Shown piece by piece: positions 12,101 to 23,010 of a stretch of DNA of 64,000 nucleotides. Position numbers and translations under genes: made by a program. Position 1 is the first letter of the stretch, and each line of letters opens with the position of its first letter. Origin of the DNA: Endothia cerciana (lineage: Eukaryota; Ascomycota; Sordariomycetes; Diaporthales; Cryphonectriaceae); the NCBI GenBank assembly GCA_026119935.1, contig JALRMH010000070.1, forward strand, positions 3,958 through 67,957, read 5' to 3'. The notes below the pieces were generated by a model, which did no database searches, had not been told where the DNA came from, and saw only the letters and a list, made by a program, of their open reading frames with translations.

Positions 12101-13180
12101 CATACCACTCGCCAGTCTATCATCTTGGGCTTGCTTGCGAAAGGAACCTCCTCACCTCGTCCCAGTCACATGTTCATGTTCTGGTGCGGTACCGCCCGCC
12201 GCAGGTCGTAGCAGGAAATAAACTCGCTCGGCCACAGCCCAGAAACGGAATCGACCTCGAATGCGCGGGTGCGTACACAATGACCAATGTTTATGCAGCC
12301 TCCGACAGGGATATTTGTCCCCTTCCGTGACACCCTGCCGACCCCCCACGGCTATAACCCATCGTTACACCAAACACCATCAGGACGAAGCCCAGGTGCT
12401 CGACGCCAGGACTGGTCGCGAGAAACCCTATTGAACAGGGCATCACCGGAAAGGGGGCACAAGTCCCCATAAGCTCCAGGTGAAAGCTCCCCCCCCCCCC
12501 GCCCCATCTCTGACGCCAGACCGTGGTCGAGAGGCCGGGTTCAGTCGTCCCTTGGTACGGCACCAGTGCCTTCCGCCGCTGGGGCCCTCTGGTCTGATCT
12601 CGCCGGATCTGATTCCAAAGCTCTGGCTCCCTACGGTTACGTTGATGAGAGGCGATGGGCTTTGCAGTCTGTAGAGCTGAATCTTGTGGCCTGTGGGCTC
12701 GATGCTGGTCAGGCTCCTATTGTATTACTTATTTCGCTTTACAAGGCTTATGGGACGCCTCTCGGCCTTCTATATTAATTACTGATTCAGGCGATACACG
12801 ACCCCAAAACCGACATCCAGAATCTCCCCTTCCCTCCTCGGGACTGAGCTCTGGCTGCTTTAGCCTGAGCTGCCCTGGGCCGCCCTGAGCCGCCCTGCGC
12901 GTTATTCGAGTATAGGCCTTGCTTGCCGGCTGTCGCCTCAACTGGCGCGCGGCATCATTGGGCGGCGACTCATACAATGTCCCTAGGACGACTTCGTAGA
13001 GGCAATGAGGGTCTCTGTAGGCGATCTGTACCTCTGTCTTGTGTCGTGAATAAATCTTGTACGGATTGGAAATACTACTTGGATTGCCCTAGCCACTTGC
13101 TGTCCTCGCCACTCATTACATCAAATCAGAGCAGCACATTGGACCGGACTCCGCTTTAGCCGTGCTATATCCTTCACACT
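8976..13180. other. 4.2-kb stretch without a recognisable gene
   Basis: Its left end is the promoter/5' UTR of the MIT-protein gene. It holds a T12G7T9 block (9090-9120), a (CCTGTG)n hexamer repeat (about 9164-9200), CCCTGG repeats (9898-9925), several G9-G12 tracts (10159, 10376, 11155), a short GGATGGCG tandem (10932-10960) and a C/T-only block (11317-11360). Long ORFs here are GC-rich, overlap on both strands and have no protein-like pattern. A signal-peptide-like start at 11715 lacks any following domain. It could carry a non-coding RNA or long UTRs, but nothing in the sequence proves it. Confidence 0.5.
9160..9201. repeat. (CCTGTG)n hexanucleotide microsatellite
   Basis: About six tandem copies of CTGTGC/CCTGTG lie about 200 bases upstream of the MIT-protein start, behind a T-rich tract at 9088-9135. 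Confidence 0.9.
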
Positions 13181-13194
13181 ATCCAGGGAGGAAC

Positions 13195-14070
13195 AATATC
13201 CCACTCGACGGAAATAAACTGTCAAGGGCAGCCACAATGACTAAGCCCACCACGTACGCCTCTTCGGCGTTCCGAAGTATCGGCAAAGCCCATGCCTCGC
13301 CCGGTGGCGACGATACTTTGTTCAAGCTGTCCGGGTAAGCATCGCAAAGGGGGGGCGAGGTTCACCTGTCTGAGCGGCATCTGCCTGATGACGATATGAG
13401 CCGTCCTCATCCTGAGCAGCACATTCATACAACTTGGGCGACGGCGAGCCGGGATTCCATGTTACGCGCTTCAGAGGGCTGCGCTGCGTGCTTTCAAGAT
13501 ACCGCCATCTACCCTACTGAACGGTAAATCTTGGGTTACTACGGATGCCTCGCATTCGGGGGCATGACACCCCCTGATGGTTATACCGGTCGGGGTCTAA
13601 CCGGCTGTCGAAATCGCTGTAGACTACGCGCTCGTCCACAGCTGCCCAAGACCAGGATGGTGCCCGATACCTTTCTCGCCGTGGGGCGTAGGCATTGTGA
13701 TCCTTCCTCCATAGCAGACCGCGGGGGGAGAGTTGGGCGCCATAGCCCCCCCCTATGTAGCCGCTTCCCAAGACGCGGTGGGATTTCCCGGCAACACCCG
13801 CGAGGGCAGGGAGCTTATCTCGCTTTCGTGACATGGCGCGATGCGTAGCTGTCAACGATTCCGTGCCATGTTCCCCTCACGCGAGAGGCGTCTTCTTTTG
13901 ATAGAGGGAGCGGAGTCGGTCTTCCTCACAAACATCTTCACGGGGATGTGTTGCTCGACGACTGCTTCCATAAGGCCGAAGGTGAGTAAAACCTGCATTT
14001 CTGCCGCCAGGTTTCACGAAAGCGTCTCTCTGCAGACTCATCCCAGCTCGGGGGAGTGACGACATCTCCG
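13195..14070 (-). pseudogene. HET-domain gene, C-terminal relic 1
   Basis: Three minus-strand frames carry consecutive pieces of the C-terminal half of a fungal heterokaryon-incompatibility protein. First comes WHGIVDSYASRHVTKA (about 13885-13835), then in another frame DKLPALAGVA, LSPRGLLWRKD and YRAPSWSWAAVDERVVY (13820-13580). In a third frame LPILRNAEEAYVVGLVIVAA (about 13290-13225) is the usual end. These match the order DKLxALxG / PRGLLW / APSWSWASxxG / LPxxxxxxxxVxGLxL seen in the family. The catalogue-defining HET core (ID.LCI.Q) was not found upstream, so the gene is both truncated and frameshifted. It is non-functional in this form; family call rests on motif order. Confidence 0.65.
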
Positions 14071-14724
14071 GACGCCGAGATATTCACTCAACGGCCCAGG
14101 TGGGTATCCATCGTGACGAAATCCGAGCCAGGTCGAGGGACCAAACAGCCGCGACTGGGTCTTTGGTGGTATATCGGTGAGGCCATCGAGGACCGCCCTT
14201 ATCACACAAGTGTTTGATGTGGACGTGTCCGTGTTACAGGTAGGTGAAAGGTGAGGCTGAGCGTGATCAAGCAGAGTCTAATGACCTTTCTAACACACCA
14301 GTTGTAACACGAGGGAGTTCAATATCGGCGATGAAGGGGTCGGTTCCTTGTTCGTGGGGGACCGAGCCTGGATTGTGATATCTATAGGCTATTGAAGAGG
14401 TTTCTCTTGCTGTCTGAAGCTGACAGACCGGTCATGCCCTGCATCCAAGTGCAATGTAATGGTAGGGATGCAAGGGACACTATATGCATTATGCGTTGCT
14501 ACGGGGCACCAGGCAAGTGTCTTCTATTGGCAAACCGAACCGAACGAAACAATACGCTTGAGGTATCACGCCGCAAACATAAGCCCGCACCTTCTAGGTG
14601 GTGTTACAGACAAGTCCAATCGTAATCATGTTCAGGTTTTAGATCTGTCTATTCTCCTGGTTTATCTATTGCACAAACGTCTCTCATATAAGAGAAAATA
14701 GGTTGAAAAGTGAAAGCTTATAGA
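14071..14724. other. spacer between the two HET relics
   Basis: No coding pattern was recognised. It could contain an unrecognisably degraded N-terminal part of relic 1. Confidence 0.4.
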
Positions 14725-17185
14725 TTAAGTAATACACCACAGCTGTTCTTTTCTAGTAGATGCTCCATGCAGGCATCTTACTTCTTTGCCCTGATTGTCC
14801 TCTGAAATCCCGTGCGCAGATAATGACTCGACCTGTGCATGGCCGACAACTGTCACATAGAGGCATGCTCCGAGTCCAAGGGTCATCTCCGATTCTATGG
14901 TTACAATCACAACATCAGAGCAAATATCGGTTTTGAAAATCAACGCGCAACGCCGTAGAGGGCCGATTGACTGTGGCGACCTATCCGATAATGCGAGTGA
15001 TAGCAAGTACGGTTTCCCGTCAGTTGTGTCGAGAAGGACCGTGGACTGGCGAGCAATACAAGTGGGTTCCGTGTCTTCGAAGATAAACCCAGGATGCTGA
15101 ATATGAAGCCCATCGTCCTCACATTTTCCAAATATGGGTAAAGGTGGATTCATAAAGAGCATTGCAGAAAATGCATTCTCGATCTCCATGGGCCGTTTCC
15201 AACAACAGCAAGGATTTTGGAGCCCATCGATATGGTAGAATCGTGAGGTTTTTGGCCAAGAAATCCGGAACCCCAAATTCTGCGAAGAGAATTGCTGTTG
15301 GGAGCTCGTGCAACGATTTGTAGAACTCTACCATGCGGCTTTCCATGTCTTTGGCGTTCAAAATCGGCGGAAGGTCAAGTCCTAAGAGCGTTGCCAGGCA
15401 GACAGGTTCGTCCTCGCGTTTACTCGTGCAGCGATTCCGTACCGCGTGCATGACTTTCTGGAATCTCGTTCCAAGGAGGGGATTATTGATTCGACGCACC
15501 GACGGAACCCGGTCTTCCATAGCCGTCATAAGGTGCATTTCATACAAAAGATCAGCCTTTGCTTCCCTCGTCGAGACTGTTGGTGCAGGTGTTTTCGGAG
15601 GAGGAGGTATTCCGAGGCAAGAAGGCTTATACTGGAAGCATCGGGCCAGCCGATCCCAATATGCGCGGCCCATCTGACATCTGGAAGTACAGCACGGCAG
15701 CTCCTTCAATGCCACTTGCGAGTGAGGCTTCCTGGAGCGTCCAGAGTCGCTTGAACCACCCACTGCACAATACTCTGATGCCAAGTTCGAGGGCGGGTGC
15801 CTTTCTGGACTCGGAACGACACAGTTCTCGATCGAGCACAAGCACGGCCATCGCTTCGGTATAGGTCTGTGCGAGTAGCCCGATTGCCTGCTTCCGATAC
15901 TGCTTCAGCTCTAGAGCTACCGGAATGCATAGAGTGTCGATCCATATGGCTATCTTGGGGCTGCTCTTATTGAGGCTGAAGGTGCTGCAGAGGTTAACTG
16001 CCAGGTTATATAGGCGGCGGATCTGGCAGCTTGGGAGTGCATTGTGGGAAGGGTTGCCTAGACCATCTGCCCCCAAGACTCTTGTTAAGAAGCTGTGCAA
16101 CGAACAAGAGGCCGAGGTTTAGAACTTACAAACGTGGCTGAGAGCGATATAGTTGAGTTCCCTCCCATCAACAACCGAAAGCTGCAAGTCGTCTGAGATG
16201 CATACCGCCGGGACCATGTTCCTCGCGAGAACATTCGTCAACCAATCCGGCTCGACATGGACAAACTCACAGTCGCAGTCGTCTCCCACGTGGAGGGTCC
16301 GGTAGGACTGTTCGTCGATCTGATATGCCATGCAGGTCGTATCAACACACTTGTCATGATACTTGGGTGCGTATGGACGGGCTAGATAACAAGCAGCGGT
16401 GGCGATATCGAACCCTTGTAAGAAATGCCATAGCTCACTCTGACACCAACCGCTCTCCAACAGGCGCCTGGTTGTGAACTTAAGCATGCTCATCTGACCT
16501 TCAGGTTTCCAGTCCCCTTACAGGATCTGCGATGGAGATGTGGAAGTCATCATGGATAGGCTGGTGAGATTGGCAAAGCATGGCAAGGGGGAGGATGCGG
16601 AGGAGGATTCGAATAGAGTAAAGCACCTCGCACTGTATCAAGGTGTAGTCGTATTCATCTTCCCAGTCAGAAGCCCGGGTGATTAAGCATAAGTTGGCCC
16701 TGCCTGATGATGGCGTATAGCTTCTTTCGAAGGGCTTCACTTCCCGCATAACCCGAGCTTTTCGAGGCGAAGTATAGCCGCAGAGGGAGGCCGTTTAGTC
16801 GAGCTGTGTCAAAAGCGTTGGCAAGGTAGTCGTGGGGATTGATTGGGAGGTTGCAAGCAGTGTGGGCTTCTGCCAGGGCTCCGAAGAAGAGCCATGATTG
16901 CAAGAACGAGACCTTCTCAGAGCACGTAGCTTCTGCACCCGCCACCTTGGAGAGCCCAGGCGATTGCAGACCATAAGAGTCAGACTGTTCGCCATTCACT
17001 ATGCAGCGTCCCGGTGGACAGCGACCTCCATGGCAGCAGCGGTCGTAGCGATGCAAAACCCAACCGCTTCGAGCTGGATAGTCCGAAAAGCCGGAGAAGT
17101 CGTATGCCGGCCCAAGTCGCGACACCACAAAAGGAATAAATTCTGGCCGGATGTCTTCAGGATGGTACACGTGCTGATTCAGCAT
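14725..17185 (-). pseudogene. HET-domain (heterokaryon incompatibility) protein gene, decayed, nearly full length
   Basis: Minus-strand frames together cover a whole HET protein. N-terminal segment 17185-16680 (SFLQSWLFFGALAEAH) is followed in a second frame by DEYDYTLIQCEVLYSIRIL, and then in a third by SGWCQSELWHFLQ and the start of the HET domain, ELNYIALSHV (about 16130). After an intron come GADGLGNPSHNALPSCQ, IWIDTLCIPVA (about 15940) and FKRLWTLQEASLASG (about 15735). The tail continues as MESRMVEFYKSLHELPTAI, PYRWAPKSLL and GLHIQHPGFIFED. Frames break near 16680, near 16500 (a 43-nt intron is conceivable), near 15670 and near 15125. The intron before the core has a good donor (T|GTAAGT), but the only acceptor that keeps the frame removes the conserved HVW tryptophan. 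HET proteins trigger cell death after fusion of unlike strains. It lies next to HET relic 1 in the same orientation. Confidence 0.75.
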
Positions 17186-19189
17186 GATTTAGGAACCCAC
17201 TCCCCAGTATCGAAACGTTGAGTATATCCTACTTTCAAGTAGACGATAGATTGAATGGATTGCTTGTATCGAAGAGAATAATCTCAGGTTTCACCTGCAA
17301 CACGAGGCGGCTTCTTAACTACGGGAGCAATTGTCATGCAAATGCAATCATGCAAAGTGACGTGGCTTTTTTAGCAATGCGAGACGACACTATCGGTAAC
17401 TACTCTTCCTCCTAGGCGGCTTTGAAGGTTAGTGTGAGGCGTCACAGCTAGAAGCTGCTATTGGTTGGTTTTTTTTTTGGTTTTCTTTTTCTTTTGGCTA
17501 CCAGTGTCAATATTGATTTTGTGGCCTTAATCTGGAGTATGATAGTGTGCACGACGGTCATGGCATAGCCATATCCTGCCTCGCTCTCTGCACACCGCCT
17601 GGTACGTCTATCAAAGATAATATGCCACCTATTGACAAACGCTGCTGACTTTGGGGAAGAGACGATAAGGCTTCGAGGTTCATTCTACTTGGACCACTTC
17701 TACGTGCGATGCTTTCAGAGGCACCAGCTTCCCACGGATGAGACACCAGCTCATGGGCGATACACCCGGATCCGATCACTTGTCACAGGGCAGAGTAAAC
17801 TTCTGGAGCTCGTACTTGCATATTCAGCGGCGAGTCATTGGATCTGAAGCACGTAGATAGAGAGTACCCTCACTTGACGCTCGTCCTGTTGGAAGAGTCC
17901 CCTAGGCTGAAGTGATTTGGGTCGACATAGAGGGACACAAGAGCAAAAGATCGTGTGAAAAAGGAGACCGTCGTGAGAAGAAAATATAGGCTTGGCCGTT
18001 CACGGGGATTAGAAATGATGTCTATCCAAGCCCCTCGAGACAGATTTCGGGAAGCCGGACCAGCAGTTGTCATGGGAACTTCTGATTTGAGAGCTCTCGA
18101 TATGTGTGTGATACCTAAGGTGTGCAGCCCGTTCCGGCGTAGGAGTGACTTACCTCTACCTATATTCCGCGGCAGAGTCATCACGAACGGCTGTCCAGCA
18201 CACCAAAGCCATTCCGCAGTGCTTCGGAATATTCAATCTTATCATAACCAGTGAGAGCGACGGAGTGTCAAGGTATGAAGTCTTCGCCTTGTCAGCCCGC
18301 AGCTCAGCAAAGTAGTGCTGAGGAGAAGCACTAGTAGTTGGTTTGGTTTGAGGTCAGAGGAGTGGTCAAATGAGCAATTTGACTGCGAATGAGCCTCCTG
18401 AGCACTCTCAAACACCCGCTTGCGTCGAGCGACAAGCAACAATCGTAGCATCGCCTAGGGAGTGGAAGGCAACGTATCGATCCGTGCAGCACTATACACA
18501 CATGGTCACTTGCAAAGCAGGAGAGGTTTAGGCTATCTAACTACCACAGCGACTTTCCAGCTCGACGGAATATTCATAAACCCCTTATCAAGTATTCAAA
18601 GATTTCACTGGCAACAGACCGGTCCTCAGACAACCATCAGATTTACGTAGCTCTGTACCCAGCTTGCGAAATGAGTAGGAAAAAGTGCACAAAATCGCAA
18701 TACTAGTCAGACCACAAATTTTACGTCCGGTTGGCGCCAGCTTTGAAATCATCGTGGAACCCCCTTTTGAGAGCACAGAGCCCTGGTCCCGACTGAAATA
18801 TGGAAGGGCACAAAGCCCTTCTTCCCCACCAGGACGGCCCCCCTGGGTCCTGCCAGCGCAGGACGTGCCTACGTCTGCATCGGCGGGGGTTGCATTTGTC
18901 AGACTCGATGTGATGAGCCTCACTAGTGAGGATGAAATCTTGCCGAGTTGCAGTCGAGCTGCTGATAAACCCGCAGTGCCCACCTGCACCTGTGCGGCGG
19001 CGGAGACGGGGCGGCGTTGCGCGACTAGGAGTAAATCGATAATGCGCCGCGGGCTTCATCGGGCTTCATCAACCCGGCGGCCCATCTCCCACATTTCCAC
19101 AGCGGTAAAAACAGGCTCAAGCCCTCAGGTCCCGTTCCCCCCTCTGGAAGATCTTGCCGGGTACGCCATACATTTCCCAATCGCCAAGG

Positions 19190-19190
<1 letters not shown>
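17186..19190. other. 2-kb stretch without a supported gene
   Basis: Lower GC than the flanking housekeeping regions and with a T/G-rich homopolymer patch at 17467-17500. Short ORFs on both strands show no recognised domain. It probably includes the upstream region of the decayed HET gene. Confidence 0.45.
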
Positions 19191-19267
<77 letters not shown>

Positions 19268-19382
19268 CGGGGGGGGGGCCNNNNNNNNNNTCCCCCACGG
19301 GCCCGTTCCCCCCCTTGAACAACTTGGCGGGGTCCCCAAAAATTTACCAATTCCCAAGGCCCCCCCCCCCCCCCCCCCCCCC
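19127..19382. other. assembly gap with mirrored low-quality flanks
   Basis: A run of 77 G (19191-19267) plus G10 precedes ten N (19281-19290). A 23-C run (19360-19382) follows. The ~60 bases before the G run (TCCCGTTCCCCCCTCTGGAA onward to CCAATCGCCAAGGC) reappear with many mismatches after the gap (GCCCGTTCCCCCCCTTGAAC onward to CCAATTCCCAAGGC). This looks like one true locus assembled twice around a homopolymer, not a biological duplication. Confidence 0.85.
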
Positions 19383-19398
19383 GCACCTCAGGATAGCC

Positions 19399-20695
19399 AT
19401 GGAGAAGCTCAACGAGATCCTCGCGGCTTACATCGCCAAGGGAGACGCGACCACGGGCAAGCTGCTCGGGGCCGCCTTCACCGTCGTGAACAAGGATGGT
19501 GAGCCTCCAGAACCCCTCTCGCCGATGATGAGCCAGGCCGGTGACGGCTGACTTTCTTTCTTTCTAAGGCGTCCTGTATGAGGGCTCAGCCGGCAGGGTC
19601 GATGTCCCCCGCGCCTCGGGGCCGTGGGGCCTCGACACGCTCACCTGGATTGCCTCCATGACGAAGCTGGCCTCCGCCATCTGCATCCTCCAGGCGGTCG
19701 AGCGCGGCCTCATCACGCTTGACGAGGACGTCCGCCCGAGGATCAAGTTTCTTGCCGAGGTCCAGATCCTCCGGGAGTTCGACAGCGCCGGCGCGCCCAC
19801 GCTGGAGCCCAACACCCGGCCCATCACCCTCCGCCACCTCCTCACGCACACGAGCGGCCTGGGGTATGATCTGAGCGAGGAGCCGCTCATGAGGTGGCGC
19901 CGCAAGGTTGGCAAGGACAAGATCAATATGACCATGACCGAGGAGGGTTACTCTACGCCCCTCCTCTTTGCCCCCGGGACGGACTGGATGTACGGGACTT
20001 CTATAGACTGGGCCGCGATGGTGCTCGAGAGGCTCACCGGCCAGAAGATCAGCGACTACATGGCGGAGAACATCTTCGGCCCACTCAGGATGGAGGAGAC
20101 CGGGTTCTGGCCCAAGAAGCTCGGAAAGGACCCCATCGGGATCCCGTACCGGGGTTCAGACGGGATACTGGCTGCTGCTCCGTTCCCTCTCCCGGAGGAA
20201 CACCCGGTTGAGAGTGGAGGGGCTGGACTGTACTCGACCGCGAGGGACTACGCCAAGCTGCTCCGCGCCGTCCTGCAGGGCAAGCTGCTGAGTGCCGAAA
20301 GCACGGACTTGTTGTTCAGGCCCCAGCTCGACGAAAAGCAACAGATGTGCTTGGCGGCCAGGGTGGCCCCGGCGCAGGCCGCCTTTGCCCCTGAATATCC
20401 ACCCGGGATGCCCATAAACTTCACATTCGGCGGGATGACGAACCTCGAGGACATCCCGGGGAAAAGGTCGAAGGGAAGCATAATGTGGAGCGGTTATATC
20501 AACCCTCACTGGGTAAGTTCTCTGCCTCCAAATGAGTCCTGGCATTTTCTAACAGACCTGTACCAGTGGATCGACAGAACGAACGGAGTTGCGGCCGTGC
20601 TGCAGGTATCCCTTTTGCCATTTGCTGATCCTGTCGTGAACAGACTGTACGATGAGCTCGAGCGCGCAGTGTATGGGAGTTTACTGGCCAAATAG
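19399..20695 (+). CDS. Beta-lactamase-fold serine hydrolase (class C / esterase type)
   Basis: Three exons: 19399-19498, 19569-20512 and 20567-20695 (introns 70 and 54 nt, the second with a CTAAC branch site), 390 aa. The second intron is a multiple of three and stays open, but removing it gives GYINPHW-WIDRTNGVA, matching the family's ...WWIDP end. The serine-lysine pair SMTK (Ser63, Lys66) and the tyrosine of MYGTSIDW (about Tyr175) are the catalytic residues of PF00144 enzymes. LLTHTSGLGYDL, FGPLRMEETGFWP and GGAGLYSTARDYAKLL are further family blocks. Fungal members include esterases and LovD-like acyltransferases, so the substrate cannot be named. No signal peptide is present; probably cytosolic. 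The start lies only 16 bases after the poly-C beside the gap, so the promoter is unresolved. Confidence 0.9.
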
Positions 20696-21301
20696 AGAAC
20701 AACAGAGGGTGGAACTCGGTGTTAAAGAGCGAAAGAGACGCTATCTACTGTACCAATGATTCCTTGAGGCGGCAGCATTCGGTTTTTTGGTTTTTTTTTC
20801 TTGCTCAGCAATACAGATTGTGTTCATTCGTATCGTGCTAGGAATGTTGACATACACTACCACAGACAGCTCTTGACTTTTTGAGTAGCATATTGCTGGC
20901 TGGTGGCTCAGGATCTTACAAAGACGCACAGCGAAACTCCAATACACGGATTGGGCATAGAGAATTTGATGATTCGAGGACATGTCATACCGGACTCTCA
21001 ACAGATACGCTAGCAGTATGCCTGGGGTCTGCCCCGGGCATCCTTTCCAAGGTTGCATTCGGTCCGACCTCTGACAATGCACTGGTCCCCTTGAGAATCT
21101 GATATGCAGGGTGATTGTCTGCAGTAAACAGAACGGCCGTCCCTCCTTTCAATTATGTCCCTCACGTCGCTTCCTCCATAGCCCCAGACAAAGTCCCATG
21201 ACCTGAACAACGCCGTCGCATATTGCCCAGTGCCGTGGATGCCGGACTTGGATGTCTGGTACTGTGGCGTTCAGGGTCCCGACTTGGGGCACGCGAGCTG
21301 T
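20696..21301. other. intergenic, convergent 3' ends
   Basis: Lies between the 3' ends of the serine hydrolase (plus) and the GA4-like gene (minus). An AT-rich T-tract is present at 20781-20800. No gene was recognised. Confidence 0.5.
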
Positions 21302-22462
21302 CTAACCATAGATGACAAGAACCCGCACTTCGACGCTCTGCCTATTTTCTCTACCATCGTACTCCGGGTCTCTGAAGGCTGAATGTGGTGCGCGTCGGGC
21401 CGTCGAGGCTTCCGAGTCGAAGCACTTGATCAGAAGGACCTCGTTGGGTTCCTGCGCGCCCTTGTAAAACCACCGATGGTCGGGGCTCGGTCTGACAGTC
21501 CATGTCTCAGCGCGCGAGGTGGGCTTGATCACGGGTGCTGCCACAAGGTCATCGTCGCTGACTGACCTCGCATCGGCAACCGCGATGGGGTCCTTGAAGA
21601 TGGTCTGAATAGGACGCCAGACCTAAGCTTTGGTATCAGCCTCGACTGCTGAACAAAAGCGGTCTCGGCGGGATCTGCCAGTTTAGCAGGATGGACTGGA
21701 CCAAAAGCCCAAGACTGACATTGATGATCTGGTATTTGTGCTTTAGAATTTCGTCTGCTTCGTCAGGCAGATGCTGTCTCAGGACCAGCTCCGCACCAGC
21801 ATACGACTGGTCAACGTGGACTCTGTGAAGTGGTCCCGCATTCAGACGGTTGTCCTTCCCAAGCCTATGCCAGCCCGGGGGTCCGCGACGGACTTTGTGG
21901 TCGAATACAACAATGCGAGAAGCGCCAGTCCTGCACGTTGGATCAGATACTATACCTGCAGGCCTGTTATCGGAATAAGCAAGATGGGCTTACACGTTCC
22001 TCAACAATTGCTGAACTTCAGCATAGTACACGGTCTTGACGGACGCTTCGTTATCGAATCCCTCCTCGCTGCTGTTGTGATATACGAAGCAGAAACCGTG
22101 ATCATCAAGGCTGTACTCATTTTCGCAGCCAGCGACATCCTTTATCGTCATGTCAACTTCGATAGCAGGACGCTCGTTTGTCACGGTGTTGCTATTCAGA
22201 TCGTCATTTACCACCGCACACCTCTTGAGGAGCACGGCACCTGAGGGGAGGAGTCCACTTGCTTGCCAACCACAACAGGGAGAGGAGTCGTCCCATCCCC
22301 GGGATCATCGTAGTACTTCAGCTTCGTCCGCACATCCCGGCGGGCCTCATCCGGATGGAAAACGGGAGCAGATCCGGAGACAGCGTTTTGGATCAACGGC
22401 ATCTCGAAAGGTCTTGTGGGAGGAAGACTGACAGAAGCTGCATGAGGGCTGCGGAGCGGCAT
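21302..22462 (-). pseudogene. GA4-desaturase / CmcJ-family oxidoreductase, with one frameshift
   Basis: Exon 1 runs 22462-21994, exon 2 21930-21720 and exon 3 21622-21302 (introns 63 and 97 nt); about 333 aa if one base is supplied. The family (7-alpha-cephem-methoxylase CmcJ-like, annotated as GA4 desaturase in fungi) is Fe/2-oxoglutarate-dioxygenase-related and common in secondary metabolism. Seen: LKYYDDPGDGTTPLPVVVGK; TIKDVAGCENEYSLDDHGF; TGASRIVVFDHKVRR across intron 1; HRVHVDQS with the H-x-D metal pair; PDEADEILKHKYQIIN-VWRP across intron 2; NEVLLIKCFDSEAS; APHSAF; VEVRVLVIYG at the end. Between VGK and ERPAIEV the frame changes near 22243 (GTGCCGTGCTCC): one missing base would restore QVPVLLKRCAVVNDDL. 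No standard intron explains it. The rest is intact, so this is a young lesion or a base-call error. ATG 22402 is an alternative start. Confidence 0.75.
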
Positions 22463-22688
22463 CGGTGTGAGGGACTCTGAGGGGGGAGAGCTTTTGTCCA
22501 ACCTACCCCCAGCCGCTTACTCAGCGCTCTAGATCAATTGCGAATGTCTCGGAATAAATGTCGAAAGTCCTGAGGACTCACATATAATCCTGTATTGAAG
22601 GTGCGAGCCTTTTGCATCTGGAACGCCCACAGAATTTGTGGGAGCAGAAGGGGAAGAGAACAAAACCCCCAACCTTATAGCTTTGGCC

Positions 22689-23010
22689 TCAGCCTTTTCC
22701 TCTCCACGGACCCGTCAGCATAGTGTTCTCGTAGTATCTCGTGCCGTGAGTCCCGGTGAGCCCCGAAGTCACTGCATTAACCGTCTCCTCGGCTGCCTCG
22801 AATTCCTCTACGACGAGCCTATATGCGTCACTCATCTTCTCACCACACGTAGTCCCGTCGATCGTTCATGTAGCCCGGTGCTCACCCGCGCTCCTTAGCC
22901 GTACACCCGAGCAGCATGGTGACAAGCGGTAAGTGCTGGAAAACGTGCTGAGCGATATTGTTGGTAAAGGCCAGGCTTAGAAGAGCACAAGATACTTTTG
23001 AGATATACAT
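22689..23010 (-). CDS. Possible two-exon small protein, unrecognised
   Basis: Candidate exons 23010-22886 and 22818-22689 with a 67-nt GTGAGC...ATAG intron join in phase to an 84-aa protein. The first exon begins MYISKVSCALLSLAFTNNIA, which resembles a short signal sequence; the second reads LVVEEFEAAEETVNAV and ends ENTMLTGPWRGKG. Support is only splice phase and the protein-like composition of exon 2. The opposite strand is also open here, so this may be chance. No family recognised. Confidence 0.25.

Noticed and set aside
19191..19382. Poly-Gly/poly-Pro coding stretch linking to the serine hydrolase
   Set aside because: It is a homopolymer artefact around the N gap, not a coding repeat.
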